Assembly (NCBI GenBank): GCA_031216445.1
Contig: CM062216.1
Span: forward strand, 5,887,501-5,951,500
Source of the DNA: Lateolabrax maculatus
Taxonomy: Eukaryota > Chordata > Actinopteri > Acropomatiformes > Lateolabracidae
Direction: 5' to 3'
DNA: 64,000 bases
Positions 1 to 12,429 of this stretch are shown piece by piece. The first letter of the stretch is position 1. Each line of letters begins with the position of its first letter. The position numbers and the translations under genes are program-made. The notes beneath the pieces are model-generated. The model saw only the letters and a program-made list of their open reading frames with translations, was not told the DNA's origin and did not search any database.

Positions 1-3000
1 TAAGTCAGGAGCTATAGATAGACGTGTAGCCCTGGAGGGGCCTGACTGAAACCTACATCTATTTTGCCTCAACACTATTTACTTTCAAAATATAATTCCA
101 GCTCTATTACAGGAGATAGAGAAGGACAAATATGACGGAGCAACAGACAAATGGGAAGGAAGAGAGAGAGAGAGGTGCAGTGAGAAGAGAAGGGGGGGGC
201 TGTGAGAGACAGGCAGAGTTGGGGATGATAAGGAATCACAGATAAAGCCTCTAGGGTGCCGACGTGTTCCAGAGAGGAGTGACCAATCAAGATAGAGTGA
301 AAGAGGGGGTAAAATTGTGATAAGAGTGATGACAGAGTGTAAAATGACTCAGTCAGCCCTAGCAATGGCATTGGCTCTGACCTCCTATTCCTCATCCCAG
401 TTCAGTGGAGTCCTGAGGTTCAGGACTGTGCCGGCTGGTTGTAGGACACCATTTGAACCTGCTGATTTCCACAAAAGCTAAGAGACTTTTACACAACGCA
501 GAGGCCTCTGATAGACCCTGACAGTGTTTCACATTCTATGGATGGATGTCAACAAGCTCTCAGAGCTAAAGCAACAAAATTAGTTTGTCACTGTCTTCCA
601 AAGTGTCTGATCCTGTGCCCCTATGGACATGACAACGCTGTTTGTCAGTGCCTTCCAAAACTCATAAGACCGTTACGTACCACTGCTATCACTAAGTTTT
701 GGTTAAACATAAAAGTGGTTCAAATTTGGTTTGGGTAAGTGAAAATCTGTGGTCACAGTTCAAAGAAAGCAATATTGACTATTTGGATGCGAACATCAGT
801 ATCCCATGTCATTGTCTTCCAAAATATGATGTTTTATGATTGCTAACCTATTGGCAGTACTACATTTTTTGTCAGTGCCTTCCGTAGCACATCAAACGGT
901 TCCAAAAATGATTGTCCTCATGGTTGAAAGAACCCATCCTTGACTGCAGATCGGGAATGGGATTTGAACATCTATCCCCCCCAGTCAAAGTCACCTACTT
1001 TGATGACCTATCCAACCCAGACTACCTCTCCAATAGGTTCTGTTGCTCTTTGGTTGCTCATTACAAACAACCAATACTGTTGTTTTTCTGGTGAGGACGG
1101 TCTGATTTCGACAAAAGCTAAAAAGCTCTAAACGCTCCAACTGGAGGTTGGTTTATGATTTGCAGGTCAAACAAGCTGTCAACAAGTCCTCTAAACTAAA
1201 TTTTATTTATTATTTTTTATTTTATATATCGTTGCATTTTTTGATTTTGCTTCCTAATTGGCTTTTCAAAACTATTTTTGGTGGTCCATATATTGTTTTC
1301 TGATCTGCCCCTCCAATGGAAAACATTTATTCAGGGTTCAGGCACAAAAACTACTTGTTTATGGTTGGGAAAAGGTTGTTGTTTTTCAACCATAGCAACA
1401 CTGACTGGAAATAGGAAATGAATGCGAACAGCAGTATCCCGTGTCATGGTGACCTAATTTATTGATGCATCTACCCACACTGACCTCCTCTCTAAAAGAT
1501 TTTGTTGGTCATTTCAAGCTTTTCAGCAACCTAAAAATCTGCAGGTGAAAGACGTCTTGGTTACAACTGTGCTAAATTTGGATGGAAGGTTAAAGTTTTA
1601 TAGATATCAAGTTTACATATGTGCAACCACTGTTTCATTAACTCTATTTCAAGATACAGTTAGGACCTGTTTCACATTCAAATATGGTATGTATGTTGTT
1701 AAGTTGGTTAGGAGCTCCTTACTGAGGAGCCATGTTTTATTGCAGGCTTTAGACACATCCATCACTGTAGCTGTTATGTAAAATCAGATCTCCAGCTGTG
1801 TCACCTAGACTGAAACTGTAGCAGGAACCCGTCTAAACTACCATGCTGTATGTCTCAGAATGTCAGAAAGTTGTTCGTAACAAATGTCTCCGCTGTACCA
1901 AGAAGACTTTCTGGACAATAACCTTTTCAAATAAACAGCTAGTGGAACAAACAGGACAGGAATCTATGGATGTCACCATAACAAGGAGTGGGTTGAGTTT
2001 GAGTAGCCGTGTTCTGTGGCGTCAAGATGGTGACATCTTGAAGCCCCTTGGATACTTCCAGGAGAAAAATTGCAAATGAAGGTGACCAAAACATCTTTGC
2101 AGAAGGACAGAGGAGACAGAGTTGAAGGAAATGATGCTGACCTCATGCTGCAAAAAAGACTTTTTCTCTTTGTGCACCAGTAGGCACGGAGAAGATAAGC
2201 CAGCTAGTAAAATGCACATTTTCAGGTGCATGTATATTCTTCTCATACCTTGGTCACTAATACATGAAACGTATTGGCTAAGTGTGCATAATGTACTGTA
2301 CTATAAAAGTCCATTACTCATATTGGATTTGTGGATTTAATTTAAACTGACACATATACACAGATTAACTGTTCCATAAAGCTCCATCTTCAATCTCCCC
2401 ATAACACATCATTTGAAAACAATTCCATTGTTCAAGCTTAGTGTGAGTCTTAGTGTACATAGTTATATACTGGGAACGCTCCATTTTCTACCTGCATCAT
2501 AAATTTTCATAAGCAGTTGAAGCGGGGGGCATATTTTGTTTTCTGAATAGCTGACAGTTATAAAGTGCACACATATTGACAGTGATTAGAATCTGTAAGG
2601 GCTCGATGCCAATGAATATTCAAGAGCACCTGTCTGCAGCTGAACCCGCGGTTCAACAATGCGTGGTCAGAGCGTTCAATTAGAGTCTCTAAGATGGAGT
2701 CCCGCTACTCTCCATAAAAACGAGAAATCACAAGCATGTGTTGGGTTACACACTGGTGTGCACTGAACAGAATACACACTTTTAAAATCTAGTTGAGTAC
2801 AAATTCTAAAAATGTGTGAGTGTATTTTGTTTTTTTTTATTCTGTTACTATCTCAGTCTATCATTTTTCTCATTAAAAAGAAAAAAAAAGAAGAAAAAAA
2901 GGCACATGCAATAATTTTCTGTTTTATTATAAATTTATACTTTTTCAATCTGAAGTTTGTCTGTTTGGTTTTGTTGTCTAGACTACTGCCAAATCAAGCC

Positions 3001-3248
3001 AATGAAGGATTTGTATTTTTATGTTTTCTTAAATGTTTATATTCAAAGTAACTGTTGACACAAAATGACACCTTGTCTACATACTTTTGTGTACTTCTGG
3101 CCCAGGGCTGTTTTTCAAGAAGGGCTGCCGGGGACATTATTCAGAATTACCATGCATATACATTTATTTTACCTCTCACATACACATATAAAACACACAT
3201 ACAAGTGAAATGCTTTTACACACACAACTGAAACACTCATAAAAACTA
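1..3248. other. Gene-free stretch at window start
   Basis: A+T-rich non-coding DNA. Open frames are short and without family similarity. It holds repeat-derived sequence at about 540-890 and 1417-1446, purine-rich GAGAGA near 160-200, and a conserved-looking block at about 2590-2745. No exon of a neighbouring gene was recognised. Confidence 0.6.
540..890 (-). repeat. Interspersed repeat with recurring GTCAGTGCCTTCC motif
   Basis: Variants of TTTGTCAGTGCCTTCC occur about every 60-160 bases (587, 641-660, 805, 868-883). The reverse complement, TTTTGGAAGGCACTAACAAA, is at 5954-5973 in a second copy. A related GCGAACA.CAGTATCCC.TGTCAT phrase is at about 788 and again at 1423. Family name not known. 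Confidence 0.5.
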
Positions 3249-3728
3249 ACCATAGACTGTATAAAAGAATTGGGCGTAACCACCGTGATGTCACCCATTG
3301 GTTTGTGGACTTCCGTTTTGAAGCCTGGAGTTTGGCAGATGGCCTTCGCCATCTTGGCCATTTGGAGCCAGAAGTGGCGTTTTTTGGACAAGAGGGTAGT
3401 GCTGCCTCTATCCTGATTGGCGGTCACCGTGGTAGCGATTTGTCACAAGGTAGCCCCACCCTAAAGCATAGGCTGTTTTATCGTCTGTTTTGCTGTACAT
3501 GGGGCCATCATTTACAAAATGAACATCCTGCTGTACTGAAGAAGACTCAAAACTAGCAATGGAGACCATAAACTCATTTGGAAAATGTTTATTGAGGTAA
3601 TAAATCAAGTGAGAAATACGGTAATTTTCTCATTGACTTCTATACAATTGGACTTCTTTTTGCAACCAGTGGAGTTGCCCCCTGCTGGCCATTAGAAAAA
3701 ATGCAGGTTTAAGGCATTTCCGCATTAG
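3249..3728 (+). repeat. Interspersed element beginning CATAGACTGTATAAAA
   Basis: Begins near CCATAGACTGTATAAAAG and ends near TGCAGGTTTAAGGCATTTC. The wording (CATCTTGGCCATTTGGAGCC, CAACCAGTGGAGTTGCCCCC) matches an element I know to be abundant in percomorph genomes. Non-autonomous; the 83-residue frames on both strands inside it are not genes. It includes a CTCF-like core on the minus strand at 3675-3688. Confidence 0.65.
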
Positions 3729-4280
3729 ATCATGTCAGATCATGTCAGTAAATAGTGGTATAAACAACTGACCTAGACCAAGTAGACAAGAAAGCCAAAA
3801 TTGTTGTTATTCTTGACACCAATCTGTCCTAGTTCTGCTGACACGCCCCCTGCTGTGCCTCTCCTCCACCTTTGGCGCAGTCGAGTTTACAGTGAGTCAC
3901 CAAAATACCAAACGGGAACAGGCAAGACAGTGCATGAGAAACAAAAACAACAAAAAAACAGCCACCTCACTGGTGAAAGCCGAACTGTTGTTCAGGAAAT
4001 CAAACTCCCATCTCTCACATGCAAGAATATAATTTTACCACATGGAAGAACAGAGTGGTTTGCCACTGGTCGGTGGTTTCTTTCTACATGTTTAAGGCCT
4101 GAGAGACAATGAGGTCTTCTATCATTACATGAGATTAATTTTATTTTAGTTGACTCATGTACAGTGATATAACCTAGTAAATATAGATCCATGTTTTGGA
4201 TCCCTGCCTGACAAAGCCAGCTGGTTCAATTAAGTGTGTGATGCTTTCTCTGGCACAGAAAGTGAAATAGGTGGGTGGGC

Positions 4281-4579
4281 GGCAGTGAAGCAGTTTCAGG
4301 GTCTGGAATTGATATCATTGTTTGTGCGATTTAAATGATGATAATATTTGATAAACAAGACACAAAACACCGATGTAAACCATTATCAACAGCACTACAC
4401 TATCATTTACCACAAATATTCAATTTGTCATAGCAACTGTTACAGAATTTGATCACAATTTGGGAATTTGAGCCTCACACTGCTGAGTGCGTTATTACCC
4501 AGCTGCAAAATAAGCAGCACTTACACAACACTGCCTATAAATCAGATTATCATGAGCTGTTTTTACAATTTAGCTGTTA
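4281..4579 (+). repeat. Local duplication, copy 1
   Basis: About 300 bases that recur, diverged, at 6250-6488. Shared landmarks: CAGTTTCAGGGTCTGGAATT, a GATAATATTTGATAAACAA-like block, and AAATAAGCAGCACTTACACA. Copy 1 has about 60 extra bases in the middle. Confidence 0.75.
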
Positions 4580-5679
4580 ACCACTTTCGTCTGTGGAAAT
4601 GCAGTATTTTGTGTGAAGTGAATGCCGCTATAGATAGGAACTGTAACCCTGCTATTCTGTAACTATGGAAACAATAATGAGGTCACTGTGCTATTTTAGC
4701 TGGGTTTACTTGGAGATCATTACTGACATCACCGCACTTTCAGCTGAAGTTTGTGGAAGTTCAGTAAGACAGAGCCTCGAACTGAGGGAACTTGTCACAC
4801 ACCGAGTCACATTAAGCTGTGATGCTGCCGGCTCTAACCTTGAGTGATCTCACATGGAGCCCATTAGTCACTTCAAACAGTTCAATCCCATTATCAGGCA
4901 TGTAAAAATCGTGAAGAAAAAAAAAAGTCATAATATTCTCTTTTTTATTCACAGTAATTACATTTTGTTTGGCCTTCAATCTTCTGAGAAATTCTTCATC
5001 TCCAATCTAAATTCTTTTCTGAATTAAACATTTGTTCTGTGAAAGACAAGCTGTGCCAAAAATGTGAGAGGTCTTGTTCACAGAACATTTCTGAAGGTAC
5101 TTTTTAATAAAAGGTTCCCGTCACTGACTAATTGAACTGCTTGTGTCTGGACTAAGAGGTCTAAATTGGAGTAAATTCCCGCTGCAGCTTCTTATACTCA
5201 CAGTGGGTGGGGGTGGTGGGGGGTCAGTATTATTTGAGCACCCTATGATAATGCCTACATCAATTAAAACATGCCCATCTAATAAATAACATAATTAAAG
5301 GGACAAACTGAGCCTAGACGAGCAAACCCAGTATTATGTTTACACTCTAAAAAAGCCCTGTCCACCCTTCATTCGTAGTCTTAATTTAGACTTCAGAGTA
5401 ACAACTGAAATGTGTAAACTGAAGAACAGACAATGCTCTGCGTTTCAGTCTAACACAAGGAGGATGGAGGTTGGATGAATTGCTCTGCATGTCATTTAGA
5501 TCCCTGAACCTCTAGATAATTCACAACGGGAGACACACTATAGTAAATGCAGGTTAAAGCAACAATCTGTAAAAATAAGGGAGCATTTTATGTTCGAGGC
5601 TTTCCTCACCAGAGAGATGACAGAATCTGTTCTTTCTTCAAATGCCTGAAATGACCTATATTAATGTTTACCTGTCAAG

Positions 5680-6010
5680 GACCTCTTGTGGCCATGCAAA
5701 TTATGGCAGATGCCACTCAGAAGCCAAAGCAGAAGTTGAGTGACATTGTTATAGCGGTGAAGACAGTGGGGTGAATGGCTGGGTCAACAAAGTGCGACCT
5801 AACCATTTGACACGGGAAAATCACTGTTCACATCCCAAGTATAGTAAGTATATCCAGGTGGTTTTTGTGCCTAAACCTAACCAAGCAATAATCATAGCAC
5901 TGGCAGATCAGGAAACAGTCATATGCATCATTTTTGCAATGGTCATGAATGCGTTTTGGAAGGCACTAACAAAGTTGTCCTGCCAGCAGGGGAGTTAAAT
6001 GATAACATGT
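5680..6010 (+). repeat. Second copy of the GGAAGGCACTGACAAA-type repeat
   Basis: Holds TTTTGGAAGGCACTAACAAA (5954-5973), matching the reverse of the unit at 641-660, plus CCTAAACCTAACCAAGCAAT-like sequence I associate with a common teleost repeat. Orientation is opposite to the copy near 540-890. Confidence 0.45.
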
Positions 6011-6249
6011 TATTTTGGATCATTTTGGAAGGAAACGTCATATTTGTGTTCCTCCCATTTTCTCTCGAGCTTTTTCTTTGCTGGACTCATCTCAGGAGGA
6101 AGTAGTTTACTTTAAACCGTTTTGAGCATTGTCTTTTTGCAGCTGATAACACAGTTCATGTATGATGTATGTTAACTCCAAACTAATCTGCCACTTTAAA
6201 ACAACTATGTATTTTATGGTGGAAATGGCAGTGAGATAGAAAGATGAAA

Positions 6250-6488
6250 GGCAGTGGAGCAGTTTCAGGGTCTGGAATTGATACCATTGTTGGTGCAGTT
6301 GAAATGAGAATAATATTTGATTAACAAAACAAAAAAGACACAATTTGTCAACTAATTTGTTTGAGAATTTGCCCACAATTTAAGAGTTTCAGCTTCACTG
6401 TGCTCATTGCATTAGTGACCAGCTGGAAAATAAACAGCACTTACACAACACAAATCATAATGAGTGGTTTTAGCAATTTAGCTTTAAA
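6250..6488 (+). repeat. Local duplication, copy 2
   Basis: Direct, diverged copy of 4281-4579, about 2 kb downstream in the same orientation. It is shorter through a loss (or a gain in copy 1) between the AATATTTGAT block and the CACAATTT block. Confidence 0.75.
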
Positions 6489-9400
6489 TCAATACTAAGC
6501 ACTAATGTGAGGAAAACAAATATTCCATCCCTGGTATTCTAAATCCGACAAGTGTAACCCGATAAATCTGATAAACATTTCTCAACAACAGAGAAAGACG
6601 AGTGTCTCTAAAAATGGTAAATAAAAAGAATGAAAACATTGTAGGGGTTTCACCACAGTCCACCATAAAGATGGAATATAACAGTAATACATTAATTCAA
6701 AAAAAAACATTATTGAGTTCATATTGTCTTTGCTTATGCTACTGACATTTTTGTTAATAAGGGATACATTCAAATGATGTAAAGGGATGAATGAACTAAA
6801 ACTGAAAAGAAATCACAATCCTCCTCAGGCCAGATTGTGGCTCGTAGATAGCAACACTGAACAGTTTGCACACATTCTCGGAGCGTCTGAGTGAACGTTG
6901 TCCCCCATGTCTCGGCTCTGTCCTTAACCATTTGTACTCTGGTAATGACTCCAACATGCTGTGTTCACTAGATCGAAAAAAGGAAGAGAAGATGGGGGGA
7001 GCAGTAAGAGAGGAGGCTTATCGTACAGTTAAGCTGCAGCTGCAGTTTCCATAACAACTACCTGCAAAAACCCTGCTCCCTCGACCATCATTAGAATAAC
7101 ATTTTTACTCGTCAAGTAAGCATTAGCGGAATAAACATGAGGAATGAGAAGGGAGTAACACAAAAAAAAAGTGTCAGTGTCCTTTGGAGCTGTCGTTTGA
7201 CAGCCGTGGCAGGAACCTTGTGTTTCTGCAGGAGGATATCTAACGGTGTTATTACAGAATAGGAATTGTAAGCCGTGTAGTTTCCTTGCCAAATGTACAC
7301 ACGATGTGTAAGACTTCCTGAGGCTTGTTGTGCAGGAGTTTACCATAGCAAATTATTTATACTCGGGCTCGGTTCACATTGAAACACACTGAAATACGAA
7401 AACATCCTGCGCGTAGCTCAGGGCTTAAGAGGCAGGCCCCTTGATCATAACCCCTCTTTTTTTTCTCCCAGCAGGAACTCTGGCGACCAACTCAAGGAGA
7501 AACGCGTCTTTCCTACTCAGCCTCTGCTCTGATCATGCATTATAATATCAACTTGAAAAGGGGATAATCAAGAGTTTAAGAAAAAGTAAAGGGAGAGGGA
7601 ACGCATTAAGTGGTGGCTAGTCCAGGGTATCATTTAAAATCAGCCCTGATGGCTTCATCGCTGCCAGGCTGTATGGGCTGTAACCTTGAGCGAGTGCTGG
7701 TGGGGCCCTGGTGACCAGGGAGGGGATGGGGAGAGGGATTGGCTCTTTTTGCATTCACATTCTGCTCAGCAGGCACCCGGGGGCTATAACCCTGAGAATC
7801 CGTATTAGGTGAGCCAAAGTCACCATTAATATAGAGCACTGGGCCATACTATAACCTTACACTTCACATCTCTGGGGTGTCCTGAACTGAGAAAAAATGG
7901 TACTTTCGAACAATCACTTGGGAGGACTTTCAAAAGTGACCTCTTACCAAAGTCAATCCGTTTTCTTTTCTATTTTTTTTTTATTCATTTTTATCTGTGT
8001 TTGCTGTTCCTGCTCAATCTCTCCATCTCTCGCTGGCTTTGCGCGGCGGCTCTGGCCTCGTGCTCCATGGCCGGCCACGTCAGAGAGGCTGCTCCTCCTT
8101 CACTGGATGCAATTACAGATTAGGGCTAAAACACAGGTTGAGGCCATGCTGCTACCACATCGTCAACCGCTCCAGCCTCCACTGAATATGCAGCAGTGTA
8201 AGGAGGACCAAAAATAACACATGCTGAGTAACAGGAATAAAGTCTTTATCCATGTTAGCTGGCGAAAAGGGCTAAAGTTAAATAAGCTAAAAAGGGGCTC
8301 CGTGTAGACATAAACCCTGAGAAGTCACATTTCAGAAACGGCTTGTTCTCACGGTGTTTAGTAATGACTCATCACTCATAACATGTAGAAATACAATGAC
8401 AAACAAAACCTACCACCACTGCAGATTGGGACCTTTTTAAAGGTTATTCAATTATTTACACCACGTACACAGAACTAGTGGTTCCTTTTAATAAAATGAG
8501 TTTAAAGACAAATGTTGTGTTTAAATTCTTGGGTAACTCAGAGGTCCTTAAATCTCTGCGTTTAATGCCTACATTTGCATTAAGTGACTTAGTACATGCA
8601 TAAATTCCACCTTGAATCATAGTATTAAAACTTTACAAAGCTGTTTAGGTATAAATTCAGTGGTTCTGTTCACTATAGTGAATATAAAGGCAAATGTAAA
8701 AAAACAACGTCAAACTCACTATGGTTAATTATAATGAATCCACACCACATTTATTTAAAACATGGGAGCCTCGAGAACACTGGAAGCCTCCACTAACTTT
8801 TGGACCACACTGTGTGATACCGGACAGGAGATTTGGCTAGAAAGTTGCTGGATCGATTTAGGCAAAAATGAGTTCTGTTTTATTGCACAAGAAAGGGAGA
8901 GGGTGCTGTTCCTCTGGCAGAAAAACAACTTCAGCTTTTAGAGTTTCTGATAATAGCAGATGGTAGAAGGAATGTGTCCCAAGGGAGGGTGAGCAAGGAG
9001 AACAGTCCTGTATGTGACAGGAAACAGTGTGGTTTATGGGTAATTCGGTGTCTGGGGAAAGACTTGCAGTGGTGTGAGATGGAGGTGATTTCCAGTAATT
9101 AAACTAATGTACCACAATGGATTTGACAATATGATCAATGCAAAAAAACTAAAATAATGGCATAGAACAAATTGTAAAGCCATACAAAAGTTGTGTATGA
9201 GAAGCCATAAATAATAATACATTATTGGTGCCTCTATATCTAAACCAAATATTTCTTTATTTCAGGATCATGCCTACCTAATCCTAACATAAGAAAGAAA
9301 TAATGCATTTTTTTTACACAGTTGGTTCACTGAATCATTTTCATATTTGCTGCTAGAAAAGACTACATTAAAGGAAAACTATTGCTTTGTGACAGAATAT

Positions 9401-10858
9401 AGATTTCTTTCCTATGTTACATGGAGAGTACAAACGTAAACCATATGATGGTTGGCCCTGGGCGTGAATGAACACATAAATAAATAAATGAACAAGCAGT
9501 CCTCTGGTGATATATGGTGGTTATATTGTAAATTCTGTTTTTCATAAAACAAAATAAGTACCTAGTCTGGGTGTTTTTGCACAGAATTTGCAGGTGTAAG
9601 ACAGATAAACTAATAGAGTAGCTGAGTAGCTTCTTTGACTGGTACACATGCTCTGACTTTGACAACGGAAGACTGGGGTTTGTGCCCCGAGTCTCGCAAA
9701 TGGTTAAGTTTAGGCTACAAACAAGTCTTGTGCTTCAAGTCAGGACTGACTTTTTAAATATTTAACTAAGATCACCATCTTCCCCAAACCTTAAGTGATT
9801 TGAGAGAGTAAACATAATCATAAAAATGTTAATTATAGGTGCCATGAGCAGATACTGTAAGGGGACCAAATTAAATAGGTTCAGTTTGAATAACTTAGCA
9901 AGCACATTAAAATGTTTCATTAATAAACTGATTAAAAAAACAATCCTGGTGACATGATATTTCTTTTAAAACTACTTTTCTTTTGCAAATGAGTGGTACA
10001 TAGTTGTAATATTAAGGAGATGGGGTTGTTTCTGTTGTGTCAGGAGAATCATTATGGATAAGTCAAAGATCACTGCTGAATCTGTGGATAAACCTACTGA
10101 TGACACTCTAACACGATACAATGACAAGCTGTCATCAAAAATGTGCTGTCAGTTTCACAATTTCTTCTGGAATGCAACAGCATCAAGAAATGTAAAAAGA
10201 AAAGAAAAAAAAGAGCAGCAATCAGCTGGTCTACAAGTTTTCATTAAAGGTGAAGCAGCCTTTGGTGCCTGTTTGCCCTGATTTGATCTTGAGTTCAATT
10301 TGATTTCTGTCTTGCTGTCATTGGTTTAACACTGACCAGTCCATTGGGGAGAGCAATAAAGTTGGTAATTCATCTCAGAAAAGGGCAGTGTCAGACCCAG
10401 CCAATCGCTACATATAATCTGGAAACCAGGTTCACTTTTGACCGCTTGCCCTTTTGAAATGGGTGACCTTTGCCAGGTGACCCGTTCGAATCCCCACACC
10501 AGCTGGGAAATGTGTTTGGGGTGCATGAGTGGGGAAAGCTCTGCTTTCCAACACCATCAGTTCCTACTGTCACGATGCTCTTGCAGAAGGGAACTGCTCC
10601 AGTGTAAGATCATGCATGCTTGGTAAATACTTCAAGTAACAATGAAACTTGAGTTTGCAGTAGACGTTTTCAGTGAGGGCCAGATAATCTTTTGCTCAGA
10701 ACTGTATTTGGAAGAAGGCTTAGATGGGGATGGGGAATAAGACTGCCAACTGGCTTTAGCGAGGGTCGAAGAATATGGCTGCTCTGCCAGAACAGGGGGC
10801 AGATTAAACTCTCTCCTCTTGCTCAACACAACTGCAGTGAAGCCACCATGTGCCCTCA

Positions 10859-10918
10859 GGGGTTGGGGTGGAGATGGTGTTGGGGCTGGAGGTGGGGGTG
10901 GGGGTGGAGTTGGGGGCT
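10859..10918 (+). repeat. G-rich tract, potential G-quadruplex
   Basis: At least six runs of four or more G separated by one to eight bases (GGGGTTGGGG, GGTGGGGGTGGGGGTGG). It fits the G-quadruplex pattern on the + strand. It also gives the false glycine/proline-rich frames on both strands. Confidence 0.65.
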
Positions 10919-12048
10919 TGATTATAATGATTGGCACCTGTGAAAGAGGGCTTGGGCAAGTGCATGGACCATATCAAAGAGGATCAGCCGGGGCACACTG
11001 TGACCTGACTGTTATTAGGTGCCAAAATGAAATGGTTGCTCTATAGCCCTTCAAGAAATCATTTAACCAGTCACAGCTGAGAGAAATACACGCATGCATG
11101 CACACGCACACACTCATAAAGTCAGACAAATACACACACACACATTGGACAGTAAAGACCAAAGGTTGCTAGTATACATTAACCATGCGTTGACAGTGGG
11201 AAGTAGGTTGAGGAATCAGTTGTTGGAAATCTGTTTGTCTACAAGCACAGAAAAGCTGTGTCAATGTGAATCATGGTTAGATGGTGAAAAAACAGTAAAT
11301 AAAATGTCAAAGCTATGATTTACTACAGAGCCTGAGAGATTGACAGTGACCTTTTGTGGTTTATAGTACCATTTTTAAAGTATATGCTCAGCTACCAGTA
11401 TTCCATTTCAACACTGGCTTAATCTTTTGACTGAAGTGACATCTATTGTAATTATTTCAGGGATAACATTAAAACAAACAGATGTGGTGTAAGATGTTAT
11501 TGTCAATAAATTAGTAAAGGGATATATGTCAAAATAATCTCAACTCAAAGTCAATTTAAGAGCTTTTGATCACATCTCAAAAGTATTCATCACCAAATGA
11601 AGAAGGAGTCAAAGGAGTTTGCTCAGTAGCTGTGGAGACGACAACAACAACAAAAACAAGATCACTTTTTCACAATCAACAAGGATATTGACAACTAATG
11701 GATGGCACCATTTTCCTGGAGTGAGGGATGTTGTGTGTAGCGCTATGAGTAGTGTGGATATTCAGAACGCAAATTATCATAATCTAGGGAGTCTAAACTG
11801 TGTGCAAAGATTTGTCAGAATTGGAATCAACTTGTGGAAGACATTACACGATGAAAAATTAAAAAACTGGGGAAATGTCAAGTCTTAAATAAAAACCAGC
11901 ATCTTACATATGTTGTGCCCCTGACTTTTAGGGTAAAAAAATTCTCTATGCTGTACAGTTTAGAAATTACTGGTACATACATGGACAAACCATCTAGCAA
12001 ATTTGCAGTAGCTGCAACCACGTACACTAATGCATTTATGCATGCATT

Positions 12049-12070
12049 CACACACACACACACACACACA
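12049..12070 (+). repeat. (CA)n microsatellite
   Basis: About ten uninterrupted CA units after TGCATGCATT. Confidence 0.9.
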
Positions 12071-12194
12071 ACCTTGCAAACCATTGACCTCTGTAGCAAA
12101 TTTGAACCCCTATAGGTGGAAAGTTGCGGTTGCTATAGGGTGGAAACAGCTTTGTGGACCAATGAATGGATAGATTTTTGTGGACCAACAGAAC

Positions 12195-12425
12195 GACATG
12201 GCAGGGCTAACCAACACCACTGTAAAAACAACCCCTGCTGAGTCCAATGATGTCTTCCACAAGTGCTTACGACAACAGTTAATGAGATTTGAAAGGGGCC
12301 GTGGTTAAAGTATAGGGGCAGGGCTGACCAAGGCCAATGAAAAATAAACCCCCTGCTGAGTTCAATGGTGCCTCCCACACGGGTCTATGACAAACAGTTC
12401 ATGAGATACAAAAAGGGCTGTACTC
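12195..12425 (+). repeat. Two-unit tandem repeat of about 117 bases
   Basis: GGCAGGGCT..CCAA and the following CCCCTGCTGAGT.CAATG and ACAGTT.ATGAGAT landmarks occur once from 12200 and again from 12317, an offset of 117 bases. Units are diverged. No coding potential. Confidence 0.75.
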
Positions 12426-12429
12426 TGCA

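Larger units (their letters stand above)
6489..12190. other. Gene-free stretch
   Basis: No supportable gene. Contents: a conserved-looking G+C-richer block at 7620-7870; possible tRNA-derived SINE remnant near 10440-10530; G-rich tract 10859-10918; CA-rich simple sequence at 11087-11146 and 12049-12070. The remainder is A+T-rich and featureless to the eye. Confidence 0.55.

Noticed and set aside
7405..7460. tRNA-like GCGCGTAGCTCAGGG start followed by a T-run
   Set aside because: A D-arm-like phrase is present, but no anticodon stem, TPsiC arm (GGTTCGA) or acceptor pairing follows.
10440..10530. GTTCGAATCCCC B-box-like sequence
   Set aside because: Looks like the RNA polymerase III B box of a tRNA-derived SINE, but no convincing A box or cloverleaf lies upstream; kept only as a possible SINE remnant.
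10632..10943. Proline-rich minus frame and glycine/tryptophan-rich plus frame
   Set aside because: Both come from the G-rich tract at 10859-10918.
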